Origin: Paraglaciecola algarum
Lineage (GTDB): Bacteria; Pseudomonadota; Gammaproteobacteria; Enterobacterales; Alteromonadaceae
DNA length: 64,000 nucleotides
Assembly (NCBI RefSeq): GCF_021532655.1
Contig: NZ_JAKGAS010000002.1
Coordinates: 124,001 to 188,000, forward strand
Direction of reading: 5' to 3'
The notes below the pieces were generated by a model. That model had not been told where the DNA came from. It made no database searches and worked only from the letters and a program-made list of their open reading frames with translations. The position numbers were made by a program, and so were the translations under genes. Positions 35,751 to 45,062 of this stretch are shown in pieces; within the stretch, counting starts at the first letter, position 1, and each line of letters opens with the position of its first letter.

Positions 35751-36866
35751 ATGAAACTTTTGGTTATTTTTTTGGGTATCTGTTCATTGATGAGTTGTAA
35801 TCCAAATGTCTCCTCAGATCCAAATGACTACATTAAGAAAACGTATGGCCATTGGATAAAAGAAACCAATGGCGAAGTCATGCTAGATCCTCAACCTTCG
35901 GGTTTAGCTTATTGGCGTGGGAAATTACTGACTGTCAGTGACAGAAGTGCTCATGAATCACAACGTTTACGTTTACGAGCTATTGATAGTCGTACTGCAG
36001 AGTTATCTGGGCCTGATATGCAGATAACCTTGTCTGCTCAAGCTAAACTAAGTTGTTTTGCTGACTATGTGAGTGGTAATCCTGATTTAGAAGCGTTAAC
36101 TGTTGATCCTGATGACGACAGTGTATTTTATTTAGTCACAGAAGATGCTTCAGATGCAGAGCCATTAACTGAGCAATGTCATGAAAAATATCATGAAACA
36201 GGTTCTACAGACTATCCAAGCTTATTACTTAGACTAGCTATCCAAGCTGATCAAAAGTTATCTATTACGCATATTAAACCCATACAATTTAATCCCGACA
36301 TGCAAGTAGGTAACTTTCCGAATGATGGTTTTGAGGGATTAACTTTTGGACAAAATCGTACTTTATATTTGGCTATGGAAAAAGATCAACAAAAACAAGC
36401 TAGAGTATTTTCCTTAGTATTAGACAAAGAGTTTTGGGCGACTGACGATTACGCCAAGGTTACTGATGTAGGGTTAAAATTACCTAAATTTAAAAACGGT
36501 AATCATCCTATTAATGGCATGGACTATTATCAAACCGCAGCTGGAAAAGAGTTTTTAATATTAGCGGCTAGAAATGACCAAAAGTTATGGGTTGCTGACT
36601 TGAGTGGTCAAAAAGACACTAAAATAGTGCCTTTAGAATTTTACGCAGAAATTATTGGTGGCCATGGTGTTTGTAAGGATTATGAAGAAACCGATAATAT
36701 ATCAATAGAGGGTGTGGCCGTAATTGATGAGACTTTGTGGATGGTGAACGATCCATGGAAAGCTGTTTATTTAAACAATATTCGATGCCCACAAAACAAG
36801 CGGAATTATCAAAAGTTTGCACCCTTATTATTTAGCTTGCCAATTCAGGCAAGCTGGTTTGAATAA
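35751..36866 (+). CDS. Lipoprotein with esterase-like phytase fold
   Basis: A 371-aa predicted lipoprotein with lipobox LMSC (Cys16). The body resembles the phytase/esterase-like beta-propeller family: PQPSGLAYWRGKLLTVSDRS, LEALTVDPDDDSVFYLVTED, GFEGLTFGQNRTLYLAMEKD and IEGVAVIDETLWMVNDPW are blade-like repeats with acidic metal-binding-like loops. Its substrate is unknown. A 3'-terminal hairpin in the coding end may also act as a terminator. It converges on msrA (15-bp gap). Confidence 0.75.
   Translation: MKLLVIFLGICSLMSCNPNVSSDPNDYIKKTYGHWIKETNGEVMLDPQPSGLAYWRGKLLTVSDRSAHESQRLRLRAIDSRTAELSGPDMQITLSAQAKLSCFADYVSGNPDLEALTVDPDDDSVFYLVTEDASDAEPLTEQCHEKYHETGSTDYPSLLLRLAIQADQKLSITHIKPIQFNPDMQVGNFPNDGFEGLTFGQNRTLYLAMEKDQQKQARVFSLVLDKEFWATDDYAKVTDVGLKLPKFKNGNHPINGMDYYQTAAGKEFLILAARNDQKLWVADLSGQKDTKIVPLEFYAEIIGGHGVCKDYEETDNISIEGVAVIDETLWMVNDPWKAVYLNNIRCPQNKRNYQKFAPLLFSLPIQASWFE
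36834..36855. terminator. Possible convergent terminator hairpin
   Basis: AGCTTGCC and GGCAAGCT form a perfect 8-bp stem with a 6-nt loop at the end of the lipoprotein gene, just before msrA's stop. There is no good T-run on either strand, so the call is weak. Confidence 0.35.
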
Positions 36867-36881
36867 ATAAGAGGAATGAGG

Positions 36882-37421
36882 TTATTGTTTTAACTTGCTG
36901 GCAAATTTTTGTTTGAATTTGGCCAGCTTAGGGGCTACCACCATATTGCAATATTGATTTTGTGGATTGTTTGAAAAATAATCTTGGTGGTAATCTTCTG
37001 CTTGATAGTAGTTATTTATTTCTACTAATTCAGTAACCACTGGATCAGGCCAAATTTCTTCATCACTAATTTCTTGTATAATTTCAGCGGCTATTTGTTT
37101 CTGTTTTTGATCATGATAAAAAATTCCTGTTCGATATTGAGTGCCTATGTCGTTACCTTGGCGATTAAGTTGGGTGGGGTTATGTAATGCAAAAAATATT
37201 TCCAGTACATCACGGTAACTTAATTGATCGGTGTCAAAATTAACTTGTACCACTTCAGCATGACCTGTGTCACCTTGGCATATTTGTTCGTAACTTGGAT
37301 TATCAAGGTGTCCCCCAGCATATCCAGAAAACGCTGACTTAACCCCTGCTACACTATTAAAAGCAGACTCTAGGCACCAAAAACACCCACCTGCCAATGT
37401 CGCTGTTTCAATGTTTGTCAT
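36882..37421 (-). CDS. msrA: Peptide methionine (S)-S-oxide reductase
   Basis: A 179-aa enzyme that repairs oxidised methionine. The catalytic Cys13 lies in GGCFWCLE at the N-terminus; YAGG, GHAEVVQVNFD and QYRTGIFYHD follow in order, and the end YCNMVVAPKLAKFK carries the resolving cysteine. Start is ATG with GGGAG seven bases upstream. No msrB is adjacent. Confidence 0.96.
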   Translation of the reverse strand: MTNIETATLAGGCFWCLESAFNSVAGVKSAFSGYAGGHLDNPSYEQICQGDTGHAEVVQVNFDTDQLSYRDVLEIFFALHNPTQLNRQGNDIGTQYRTGIFYHDQKQKQIAAEIIQEISDEEIWPDPVVTELVEINNYYQAEDYHQDYFSNNPQNQYCNMVVAPKLAKFKQKFASKLKQ

Positions 37422-37593
37422 AATTCTCCCTTAAATTTACTTTATTTAGGTGTATATCTAGTGGTGCACAACTGACAATTCAAATTATTAAAAAATATTT
37501 ATTAAATAATGTCGGATTATGGATAAGGTATTCGACGGTATAGTGCAAATAAACTAATTTATTTGCAATCACTACTTATCATGGAGAAACAAT

Positions 37594-37935
37594 ATGCAAT
37601 TTTTAGCTTTGATTTACGGTACTGAAGGTCAAGATGACGTGGATATGCAAACACTGATAGAACAATACACAGTGTTTGAAGCTGAAGCAAACTCAGCCGG
37701 TATCTTGGGCGGTGGCAATGCTCTAGAGCCTATAAGTACTGCAACATCTGTTCGTGTAAGGCAAGGACAAGCAGAAATTACTGATGGGCCATTTGCCGAA
37801 ACCAAAGAACAACTCGGTGGATATTATTTATTCGAATGTAAAGATTTAGACGAAGCACTAATGTGGGCAGCTAAAATTCCAAGCGCACGATACGGTACGG
37901 TTGAAGTTCGCCCAATTATGATATTTGAAGATTGA
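37594..37935 (+). CDS. YciI-like DGPF-domain protein
   Basis: A 113-aa protein with the DGPFAETKEQLGGYYLFE segment that defines the DGPF/YCII-related family and RYGTVEVRPIM at its end. The biochemical role is unknown. GGAG precedes the ATG. Its stop overlaps the start of the sigma-factor gene (ATTGA). DGPF proteins are known partners of ECF42 sigma factors, and the pairing here is exact. Confidence 0.9.
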   Translation: MQFLALIYGTEGQDDVDMQTLIEQYTVFEAEANSAGILGGGNALEPISTATSVRVRQGQAEITDGPFAETKEQLGGYYLFECKDLDEALMWAAKIPSARYGTVEVRPIMIFED

Positions 37936-39182
37936 AAAACGCAATAACTCGGATTTTTCGAGCAGAATCTGGCCAGCTCTTATCTTCACTTATGTACTTA
38001 TGTCGAGATTTAGACCTGGCCGAAGATGCCTTACAAGATGCTTGTGAACAGGCTAGCATGCAGTGGTCAAAACAAACATTACCAGATAATCCTGGTGCTT
38101 GGTTACATACTGTTGCCAAACGAAAGTTAATTGACAAGCTTAGGCAAAGCCAAACTCAAGCCAATTTACGCAGCCTACATTCATTAGGAACCTTAAGTGA
38201 AATTAATACAGAAAGTGTCCCTCAGGAGTTCTCAGAACAAGATTTCGATGTACCTGATGAGCGCCTGAGATTAATTTTTACTTGCTGCCACCCAGCATTG
38301 AATCAACAAGCCCAAGTTGCGCTGACCTTAAGAACACTGTGCGGACTTTCGGTAAAAGAAATAGCGCGAGCATACTTAACCTCTGAAATAGCAATGAGCC
38401 AGCGTATTACCCGTGCAAAGAAAAAAATCAAGGATGCTGGAATTAGCTATTCGGTGCCAAGAAAAGAGCAATTACCGGCTAGACTTTCTAGTGTGTTAAA
38501 GGTGATTTATCTAATTTATAATGAGTCCTATAGCGCCTTTGAAAGCCAAACATTAACCAGAAACGATTTGGCTGAAGAAGCTATACGGCTCAGTCAGCTA
38601 ATGCTGAGTTTACTACCGAATGCTGAAGTACTAGGCTTAGCGGCATTATTGTTATTACATCATGCCAGAAGCCCGGCCCGACAAAGTTCAGATGCAGGGT
38701 ATATTCCCTTAGAAATGCAAGATAGAAAACTTTGGAATAGTGCCGCGCTTAATCAAGGTCGGGCATTGCTTGATAAGGCATTGAGATTAAACCAGCCCGG
38801 TCCCTACCAAATTCAAGCGGCTATTAGTGCTTTACATGCACAAGCCATAGATTGGCAATCCACCGACTGGAAACAAATTCATTTACTCTACAAAAGTTTG
38901 TATAAAATCAATCCATCACCTGTGGTTGAGTTAAATTGCGCTGTTTCTTTAGCTTATTCTGGGTATTTAGTTGAGTCTTACAAATTTTTGTACTCTCTTG
39001 AACAAGAGTTGCAAAACTATCAACCTTACTACGCAGCTCGGGCTGAATTAGAAATTCAACTAATGGATCTCCAAGCTGCAATCGGCTCTCTTAATACTGC
39101 GATAAAATTAAGTCGGAATAATAGTGAGCGAGACTTTCTAGTGAAGAAACGTAACCATCTCCTTAGCCAATGCCCAGATTAA
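37932..39182 (+). CDS. ECF42-type RNA polymerase sigma factor
   Basis: A 416-aa sigma factor. Regions sigma-2 (IFRAESGQLLSSLMYLCRDLDLAEDALQDAC) and sigma-4 (LTLRTLCGLSVKEIARAYLTSEIAMSQRITRAKKKI) occupy the first 180 residues. A long helical TPR-like extension (about 190-416, DUF6596-type) takes the place of an anti-sigma factor and is typical of ECF42. The TTG start overlaps the YciI-like stop and is needed because the conserved sigma-2 begins within ten residues. Target promoters are unknown. Confidence 0.9.
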   Translation: MKNAITRIFRAESGQLLSSLMYLCRDLDLAEDALQDACEQASMQWSKQTLPDNPGAWLHTVAKRKLIDKLRQSQTQANLRSLHSLGTLSEINTESVPQEFSEQDFDVPDERLRLIFTCCHPALNQQAQVALTLRTLCGLSVKEIARAYLTSEIAMSQRITRAKKKIKDAGISYSVPRKEQLPARLSSVLKVIYLIYNESYSAFESQTLTRNDLAEEAIRLSQLMLSLLPNAEVLGLAALLLLHHARSPARQSSDAGYIPLEMQDRKLWNSAALNQGRALLDKALRLNQPGPYQIQAAISALHAQAIDWQSTDWKQIHLLYKSLYKINPSPVVELNCAVSLAYSGYLVESYKFLYSLEQELQNYQPYYAARAELEIQLMDLQAAIGSLNTAIKLSRNNSERDFLVKKRNHLLSQCPD

Positions 39183-39320
39183 TACTTGTTATATTTTAGC
39201 CAAGTTGTGACAAATTAAGCTTTTTCCTTATACAATTCTGCCTAAGATTATCAAGTTAGGGACATTTTAATTTTGTACTGGTAATATTGGATTTATTATA
39301 AAAATAACGCAGGAAAAATT

Positions 39321-40742
39321 ATGAGTGCGACTCGCGAGCAGTTTGGTTCACGCATAGGGTTTATTTTAGCTGCTGCTGGTTCGGCAGTGGGTATTGGCAA
39401 TATGGTAGGGTTTCCTGTTGCTGCAACCAAAAATGGTGGCGGAGCGTTTTTATTGATTTATGCGATTTTTGTGGCCTTTATCTGTTTGCCAGTCATGTTA
39501 GCTGAAATGTCTGTGGGTAGGCACAGTCGCAAAGATCCGTTAGGGGCATATTCAACTATGTCTAACAACCATAATGGTTGGAAGGTAGCTGGTTGGTTGT
39601 CGATTATTACTCCATTCATGATAGCCGTATTTTATTTAGTGATTACTGTTTGGATATTTGGTTATTTGTACCAATCCGTGACAGGTAATTTGGATATGTT
39701 AGCCGCACCGGATACCTTTGGTTCTTTTATCAACGGTGTTGATTTGATTTATTATTCCTTGGCTGTGTTAGCTATTATTTATTTGATCCTACAAGGTGGG
39801 GTTAAAAGGGGTATAGAAAAAGCAGCAAAAATCATGATGCCGGCTCTATTTATCATGTTGGTGGCTTTGGTTATTTTTGTATTAACCTTAGACAACGCCT
39901 TTGAGGGAGTGAAATATTACGTCATCCCAGATTTTAGTAAAATAAATGCCTCAGTAGTAAGCGCGGCATTGTCTCAAGCCTTTTTCTCCCTGTCTTTGGG
40001 TATGGGTATTATGATCACTTACGGCTCATACCTTGATAGTAAAAGTGACGTAGCAGGCTCGGCTAAAATGGTGGCCCTGTTAGATACAGCAGTTGCTTTC
40101 ATTGCTGGTTTATTAATTTTGCCTGCGGTGTTTTCATTCAACCCAAATATTGATACTAGCGAGTTAAGTGATTCGTCTGTAGGTATGATTTTTACTTTTT
40201 TACCTAAGATATTTTTAGCTTTGCAAACGAGTATTGGGTATACGGGAGCGAGTGCAGTTGCCAGTTTGTTTTTTGTATTAGTATTTTTTGCGGCTATTAC
40301 TTCTATGGTATCTATTTTCGAAGTTCCAGTAGCAGCATTGATGGAAGAAAAGAAATTCAAACGTCGTAAGGCGTTGGGTTTGTTAGGATTATTGTTAGTG
40401 GTTATGGGTGTAATGGCGGCAACATCTTTTGGTGTTGCTGATTTCTTCACCCAATTTACCCAATATGCTGGGCAATCAAAGTCATTTTTTGACCTGATCA
40501 TTGACGTATTTTACGACACTATCTTGCCGTTAAATGGTTTGCTCATTTGTATTTTTGTAATGTACAGATGGAAAAAAATTAATTTTACACAGGAGATGGA
40601 CGTTAATTCTCAATCTCAAGGTAACAATTGGTTTATTCGTTATGTTAACTTTTCTGTGAGTACTTTTATCCCGATTATTTTATTGGCGGTATTTGTAAAT
40701 ACAGTGGCCTTAAAATATTTCGGCAGTGCTTTAATTGGCTAA
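39321..40742 (+). CDS. Sodium-dependent transporter, NSS/SNF family
   Basis: A 473-aa membrane protein with about 11-12 helices of the LeuT fold. The N-terminus REQFGSRIGFILAAAGSAVGIGNMVGFP is the family signature, with the unwound helix-1 sodium/substrate site. The likely substrate is an amino acid or a related compound; the sequence does not define it. AGGA lies upstream of the ATG. A hairpin overlaps the stop, and the gene converges on the YeeZ-like gene. Confidence 0.92.
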   Translation: MSATREQFGSRIGFILAAAGSAVGIGNMVGFPVAATKNGGGAFLLIYAIFVAFICLPVMLAEMSVGRHSRKDPLGAYSTMSNNHNGWKVAGWLSIITPFMIAVFYLVITVWIFGYLYQSVTGNLDMLAAPDTFGSFINGVDLIYYSLAVLAIIYLILQGGVKRGIEKAAKIMMPALFIMLVALVIFVLTLDNAFEGVKYYVIPDFSKINASVVSAALSQAFFSLSLGMGIMITYGSYLDSKSDVAGSAKMVALLDTAVAFIAGLLILPAVFSFNPNIDTSELSDSSVGMIFTFLPKIFLALQTSIGYTGASAVASLFFVLVFFAAITSMVSIFEVPVAALMEEKKFKRRKALGLLGLLLVVMGVMAATSFGVADFFTQFTQYAGQSKSFFDLIIDVFYDTILPLNGLLICIFVMYRWKKINFTQEMDVNSQSQGNNWFIRYVNFSVSTFIPIILLAVFVNTVALKYFGSALIG

Positions 40743-40756
40743 ATTGGGTTAGCCAA
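40735..40756. terminator. Possible convergent terminator hairpin
   Basis: TTGGCTAA and TTAGCCAA form an 8-bp stem with a 6-nt loop that spans the stop codon of the transporter gene. No T-run follows. It may serve both this gene and the convergent YeeZ-like gene. Confidence 0.4.
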
Positions 40757-40762
40757 GCTAGT

Positions 40763-41578
40763 TTAGAGCATATCGTAGGGGCTTGGGTATTTCAGCTCAA
40801 GCCCTAAACGTTTTAAGCTGCCTGATGCGTCTATTCGTTTACCTGTGCTGCAATCTGGATCTTGTTCTAAAAATTCAGGGAATGATAAACCTAGTTCCTT
40901 AGCGGCCCAAGTGTAATAGTCTTTTCGAGTGGGGTGTTCTGCCGAACTTAAGACCAAACTTTGTCCCCATATATTGTTATTTACTATTTTATCGATAGCT
41001 AAAACAACATCATCTTGGTGGATCAAATTTACCACTTGGTTGGCATTGGCTAAATGCTTTTTACCTGCTAAAAATTTAGCTGGGTGCCTATTGTTTCCTA
41101 CCAGTCCTGATAGCCTCAATACAGTTGCATTAGAGTCAAAGTAACGGTTAACTAATTGTTCAATTTGTAGATTGATTGTAGCTGATTGGGTCACTGGGTT
41201 TGGCTGGCTTTTGGCTGTCACTATGCGACTTTCATCTCCATAAACTGATGAGGTACTGATAAACAATATGTGTCGAATGTTACTGTGTTTGGCATGTTTA
41301 ACTACTGATTCAATATTAGATGTAAAATCGGCAGAGGCCGCTGACTTACGCCCTACCGGAATATTCAGAAATAACAAATCACAGGCAAATATCGGCTCTA
41401 ATTTGGTTTGATTTAACGCTTCACCTAATTCAAATTCAATGGCTGTTATTTTGTGTGTTTTGAGATCGTCCACACCTAGTTTAGAACGGCGAGTGGCCAC
41501 CACTTGGTGACCACCTTCTTGTAAATGTTTAGCCACGGGCAAGCCTAACCAGCCGCATCCCATAATTGTTATTTTCAT
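40763..41578 (-). CDS. YeeZ-like NAD(P)-binding SDR protein
   Basis: A 271-aa extended SDR/epimerase-like protein. The Rossmann loop reads GCGWLGLPVAKHL (about 7-19), with FISTSSVYGDE holding Ser and Tyr of the catalytic set. It matches the YeeZ group of uncharacterised oxidoreductases; the substrate is unknown. It is followed upstream by a YggN-like gene 35 bp away on the same strand. Confidence 0.82.
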   Translation of the reverse strand: MKITIMGCGWLGLPVAKHLQEGGHQVVATRRSKLGVDDLKTHKITAIEFELGEALNQTKLEPIFACDLLFLNIPVGRKSAASADFTSNIESVVKHAKHSNIRHILFISTSSVYGDESRIVTAKSQPNPVTQSATINLQIEQLVNRYFDSNATVLRLSGLVGNNRHPAKFLAGKKHLANANQVVNLIHQDDVVLAIDKIVNNNIWGQSLVLSSAEHPTRKDYYTWAAKELGLSFPEFLEQDPDCSTGKRIDASGSLKRLGLELKYPSPYDML

Positions 41579-41613
41579 TGTGAATTAGTTTTTAATAAAC
41601 CTTGTTACTACTT

Positions 41614-42396
41614 TTACATAGCATAACGTTGGCTGTCGAGCTGTAAAATATCTAATTGATTAAGTTGTTGAATACTGGTTTGAAGTTTTGCTTCTGTCAC
41701 ATCGACTCGCTTTAATGCATGACACAGATCGTCTGCTTTATGTTCAATGATTTTGGCTTGTAGTTCCATTTTCTGTTCAAGCTGTTTGCCGAAGCGATCC
41801 ATTTTTTTCTCAAACGAATTCATATCACCATTACTAAACAATATTTGAGTGCCAAGGGCTATCATTACACTACCTAGAGATTCAGTAATCACTTCCTCAA
41901 TGACTTGTTCAAATTCTTGACCCCACTGATCAGCAAAAACATCATCACTATTAAATGTGCGGGAATGAATGCGCAGCGAACCATCATCTGCATAAAAGCT
42001 TTGTTTTACTTGAATATCTAATTCTCTTAATTTAACCGACAACTTGTCAAAAGCGCGGCTATCTGCACCTAGTAACTCGGTAAAAACTTCATTGACTGCG
42101 CTATTGGCCAGCTTTAAGGCATCACCAGCGATATCCGCAGCTTGAGGAATGGCATAATAAATACCCTCATAATAATCTTGGATTAATGTCTGCTGGTGCG
42201 TGTTTAGCGATACAGATTTTCCATCTACCATTAAGTTGTAATTGCCATCTATTTCAATTTGGATTTTGTCTTTCATCATCACACTGATGACTTTGTCTTC
42301 AACTTGAAAATCGCCTTTAAGGTTAATATCACAATGATTGTCTGTGGCTAATGCTGAACCACTAACCAATAAACCTGCTAAAACCAAAGCACGCAT
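41614..42396 (-). CDS. DUF2884 (YggN) family exported protein
   Basis: A 260-aa protein with a signal peptide ending at ALA (about 17). It contains the YggN/DUF2884 pattern, HCDINLKGDFQVEDKVI followed by ALKLANSAVNEVFTELLG, and a C-terminal coiled-coil-rich part. The periplasmic role is not known. AGGAG lies before the ATG. Confidence 0.87.
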   Translation of the reverse strand: MRALVLAGLLVSGSALATDNHCDINLKGDFQVEDKVISVMMKDKIQIEIDGNYNLMVDGKSVSLNTHQQTLIQDYYEGIYYAIPQAADIAGDALKLANSAVNEVFTELLGADSRAFDKLSVKLRELDIQVKQSFYADDGSLRIHSRTFNSDDVFADQWGQEFEQVIEEVITESLGSVMIALGTQILFSNGDMNSFEKKMDRFGKQLEQKMELQAKIIEHKADDLCHALKRVDVTEAKLQTSIQQLNQLDILQLDSQRYAM

Positions 42397-42671
42397 AACT
42401 CTCTCCTAATACGCTTGTTTTTAAATTTGTTTAGTTGAAGCAGAGCAAGCTCTAGGCCAAGGATGAATATTCAATAAAAACAATTAGTTATTGTTTTTTT
42501 AGTTAAGGGAAAGTGAGTTGAATTACTACTTTTAGTGAAATTGACCAGATTATTAAGGTTTGAACCAATAGTCTCGAGAAAATATTAAGTAATAAAAACC
42601 TATTGTGTTATGCCGCTTTTTCTAATTTTGGTGCATAATAGTGGAAGTTAGTAATTTTGAGGAAATTATTT

Positions 42672-42869
42672 ATGAGTAACTGGTACGAACCTATTTTATT
42701 TACCTTGGCTTTGATTACATTTGTTATGGGTCTAAGCAGTATTATTATGAGCTTGTTCCCGCAACCTGCAGGCACTAACCCATTGCAAACAAAAATTGAA
42801 TACGGATTTTTTGGCGTATCTGGATTAGTGTTATTTGTGGTATTTGTTTACGCACTTTGTACCGCGTAA
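42672..42869 (+). CDS. Small membrane protein, two helices, function unknown
   Basis: A 65-aa protein with two hydrophobic segments (about 7-27 and 44-63) and a short loop PQPAGTNPLQTKIEYG between them. The ATG at 42672 is chosen because GAGGAAA sits eight bases upstream; a TTG at 42657 lies inside that ribosome site. I recognise no family. It stands alone between YggN-like and channel genes, both of which are minus-strand. Confidence 0.75.
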   Translation: MSNWYEPILFTLALITFVMGLSSIIMSLFPQPAGTNPLQTKIEYGFFGVSGLVLFVVFVYALCTA

Positions 42870-42923
42870 TTGGTCTTAATTTAATTAAGCCAAATAAAAT
42901 CAACTTAAGCTCGCCTAATAAAA

Positions 42924-44165
42924 TTAATGCCTATCACTGACTCTTTGATAGGCTCTTAATTTAAACACAGGCAACATAGCTAAGAAGTGATCAAATATAT
43001 CTCCCTGTATTGCCTCGAAATTCACCCAATTTTTATCTGCACTAAAACAATACACCTCTAGTGGCACACCTAGTTCTGTTGCTGGCAATTGACGAACCAT
43101 TAAGGTCATATCTTTATTAATTTTTGGATGGGATTGAATATAAGCCTGCATATAAGCTCTTAAAGTGCCTATATTGGTTAAACGGCGACTATTCACTAAG
43201 TCTTGGGTATCTATATCTTGTTCTTTATGGAAAGCCTGTAATTCATCTAACTTGGATTGAATATACGCTTTGATATAACGAATTTTGGAGAACTCTTCGA
43301 GCATATCTTGATCACAAAATTTAATGCTTTGTAGATCAATTTTTATTGAGCGTTTAATTCTACGGCCACCTGACTCAGACATGCCACGCCAGTTTTTCAC
43401 TGACTCTGTAATTAAGGCATAAGTAGGAATGGTGGAAATCGTCTTGTCCCAATTTTGCACTTTTACTGTGGTTAAACCCACCTGCAATACATCACCATCA
43501 GCACCATATTTAGGCATTTCAATCCAGTCTCCTGTATTTACCATACGATTAGCGGCAATTTGGATGCCTGCCACAAAACCTAAAATCGTATCTCGAAATA
43601 ATAACAACAAAATAGCTGTGACAGCACCCAAGCCTGATAACAATAGCAGGGGAGATTTATCAAGCAGATTAGAAATCACCAATAAGCCAGCAATGATAAT
43701 AATGAAAAGTTTACCCACTTGTATAAAGCCAGTAATGGGCGCTTTTTTGGCTAAATTTGATGCATTGTAGGTATCTTCAATAGTGTTAAGTAATGCACTA
43801 CTAGTGATAACTGTGACAAATAAAACATACACCACAGCGGATTTTTGCAAAAACGCTAATAAAGACTGATTTTCAATTAATATTGGGCTAAGTAAATAGA
43901 TGACTAAAGCAGGAAATAAGTGACCGCTGCGTTTAAAAAAGCCGTGTTTGTGTAATTCATCATCAAATTTATTTTTACTCTTTGTGATGAATGACGCCAT
44001 ACGGCCATTAAAAATAAGCCCTGATAGTTTTAAACTGATCCAAGCAAAAATAAAAATAACACCTAAAGATATTAATTGAAATGTTAAACTTTGTGTGGGA
44101 ATTTCTAGCCCAACTAGGTTTAATCCGCTGACTAATTGCTGATGAATAAAGTTTGATTCTTGCAC
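42924..44165 (-). CDS. Mechanosensitive ion channel (YbdG-like MscS family)
   Basis: A 413-aa inner-membrane protein with four or five helices in the N-terminal half and the MscS beta domain from about 190 (DTILGFVAGIQIAANRMVNTGDWIEMP, LQVGLTTVKVQNWDKTISTIPTYALI). The extended C-terminus fits the YbdG type, which opens under osmotic downshock. The GTG start directly abuts the TAA stop of the upstream acyltransferase, with AAAGAG as ribosome site. It is the third gene of a coupled minus-strand operon. Confidence 0.9.
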   Translation of the reverse strand: MQESNFIHQQLVSGLNLVGLEIPTQSLTFQLISLGVIFIFAWISLKLSGLIFNGRMASFITKSKNKFDDELHKHGFFKRSGHLFPALVIYLLSPILIENQSLLAFLQKSAVVYVLFVTVITSSALLNTIEDTYNASNLAKKAPITGFIQVGKLFIIIIAGLLVISNLLDKSPLLLLSGLGAVTAILLLLFRDTILGFVAGIQIAANRMVNTGDWIEMPKYGADGDVLQVGLTTVKVQNWDKTISTIPTYALITESVKNWRGMSESGGRRIKRSIKIDLQSIKFCDQDMLEEFSKIRYIKAYIQSKLDELQAFHKEQDIDTQDLVNSRRLTNIGTLRAYMQAYIQSHPKINKDMTLMVRQLPATELGVPLEVYCFSADKNWVNFEAIQGDIFDHFLAMLPVFKLRAYQRVSDRH

Positions 44166-45062
44166 TTAATTTTTCTCTTTAATGTCTGTGATTAATTGAT
44201 CTTTTTCAGACCAAACCTGGTTCAGCCAAAGTTGAAAGTTTTGTTTAAACTCTGGATCATTAAAATAGTCACCAATTACTTGTTGGCTAATGGGTTTGAC
44301 TTTGATCCGAATGCTCACTTTTTTTAATTTCCCCGCTAACATAGAGAGCGCGGGACTGCCCTGAGCATTGGGATACACTATGGTAATATCCAGAATATTG
44401 GTAAATAGCTCACCCATAGCAGCTAAGGTGAATGCTATACCACCAGCTTTTGGGGGAAGTAAATTTACATATTTACTAGCTCTTTGTTTATGTTTTTCTG
44501 GTGTATATCTATTACCTTCCACAAAATTTATGACACTAGTTGGAGATTGACGAAATTTTTCACAAGATTTTTTGGTGGTTTCAATATCTTTACCTTTAAG
44601 GTGAGGATTTCTCTCAATAAATTGACGACTATATCTTTGCATAAAAGGCATGTCTAAGGCCCAAGCGCCAAGGCCTACAAAGGGCAGCCAGATTAATTCT
44701 TTTTTGAGGAAAAATTTAGGAGCTGGTATTTTCCCAGCAGTTAGTCCTATCAATAAGTTGATATCTAACCAACTTAAATGATTGGATATAATTAAATACC
44801 AGTTGGTTTGGCTAAGTTTGCCGTCAATTTGATAATCAAGTTCAACTGAATTGAAACATTTTATAAGCCGTACACTGCCAATACCAAATGCATGAGTAAA
44901 ACAATTGAGCAGCTGATTAATCAGTTTAGTAATAACAGCAATAGGGAGGATTAGTTTAAGTATGCCTAAAACAATTATTAGGCTTGACCATAAAACTAAG
45001 TTTATTAGTTGTAATGCCAAATGGATTGGAAAAATCACAACCCAAGGTATAAAACTAAGCAT
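44166..45062 (-). CDS. Acyltransferase, PlsC/YihG-like (second of a tandem pair)
   Basis: A 298-aa membrane acyltransferase. Hydrophobic N-terminus (about 1-45), then NHLSWLD (the HX4D catalytic motif, about 94-100) and FVEGNRYT (acyl-acceptor site). It shares the long motif order of its upstream neighbour and is clearly a tandem duplicate. Likely role: acylation of a lysophospholipid. It overlaps the neighbour by 8 bp and abuts the channel gene. Confidence 0.87.
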   Translation of the reverse strand: MLSFIPWVVIFPIHLALQLINLVLWSSLIIVLGILKLILPIAVITKLINQLLNCFTHAFGIGSVRLIKCFNSVELDYQIDGKLSQTNWYLIISNHLSWLDINLLIGLTAGKIPAPKFFLKKELIWLPFVGLGAWALDMPFMQRYSRQFIERNPHLKGKDIETTKKSCEKFRQSPTSVINFVEGNRYTPEKHKQRASKYVNLLPPKAGGIAFTLAAMGELFTNILDITIVYPNAQGSPALSMLAGKLKKVSIRIKVKPISQQVIGDYFNDPEFKQNFQLWLNQVWSEKDQLITDIKEKN

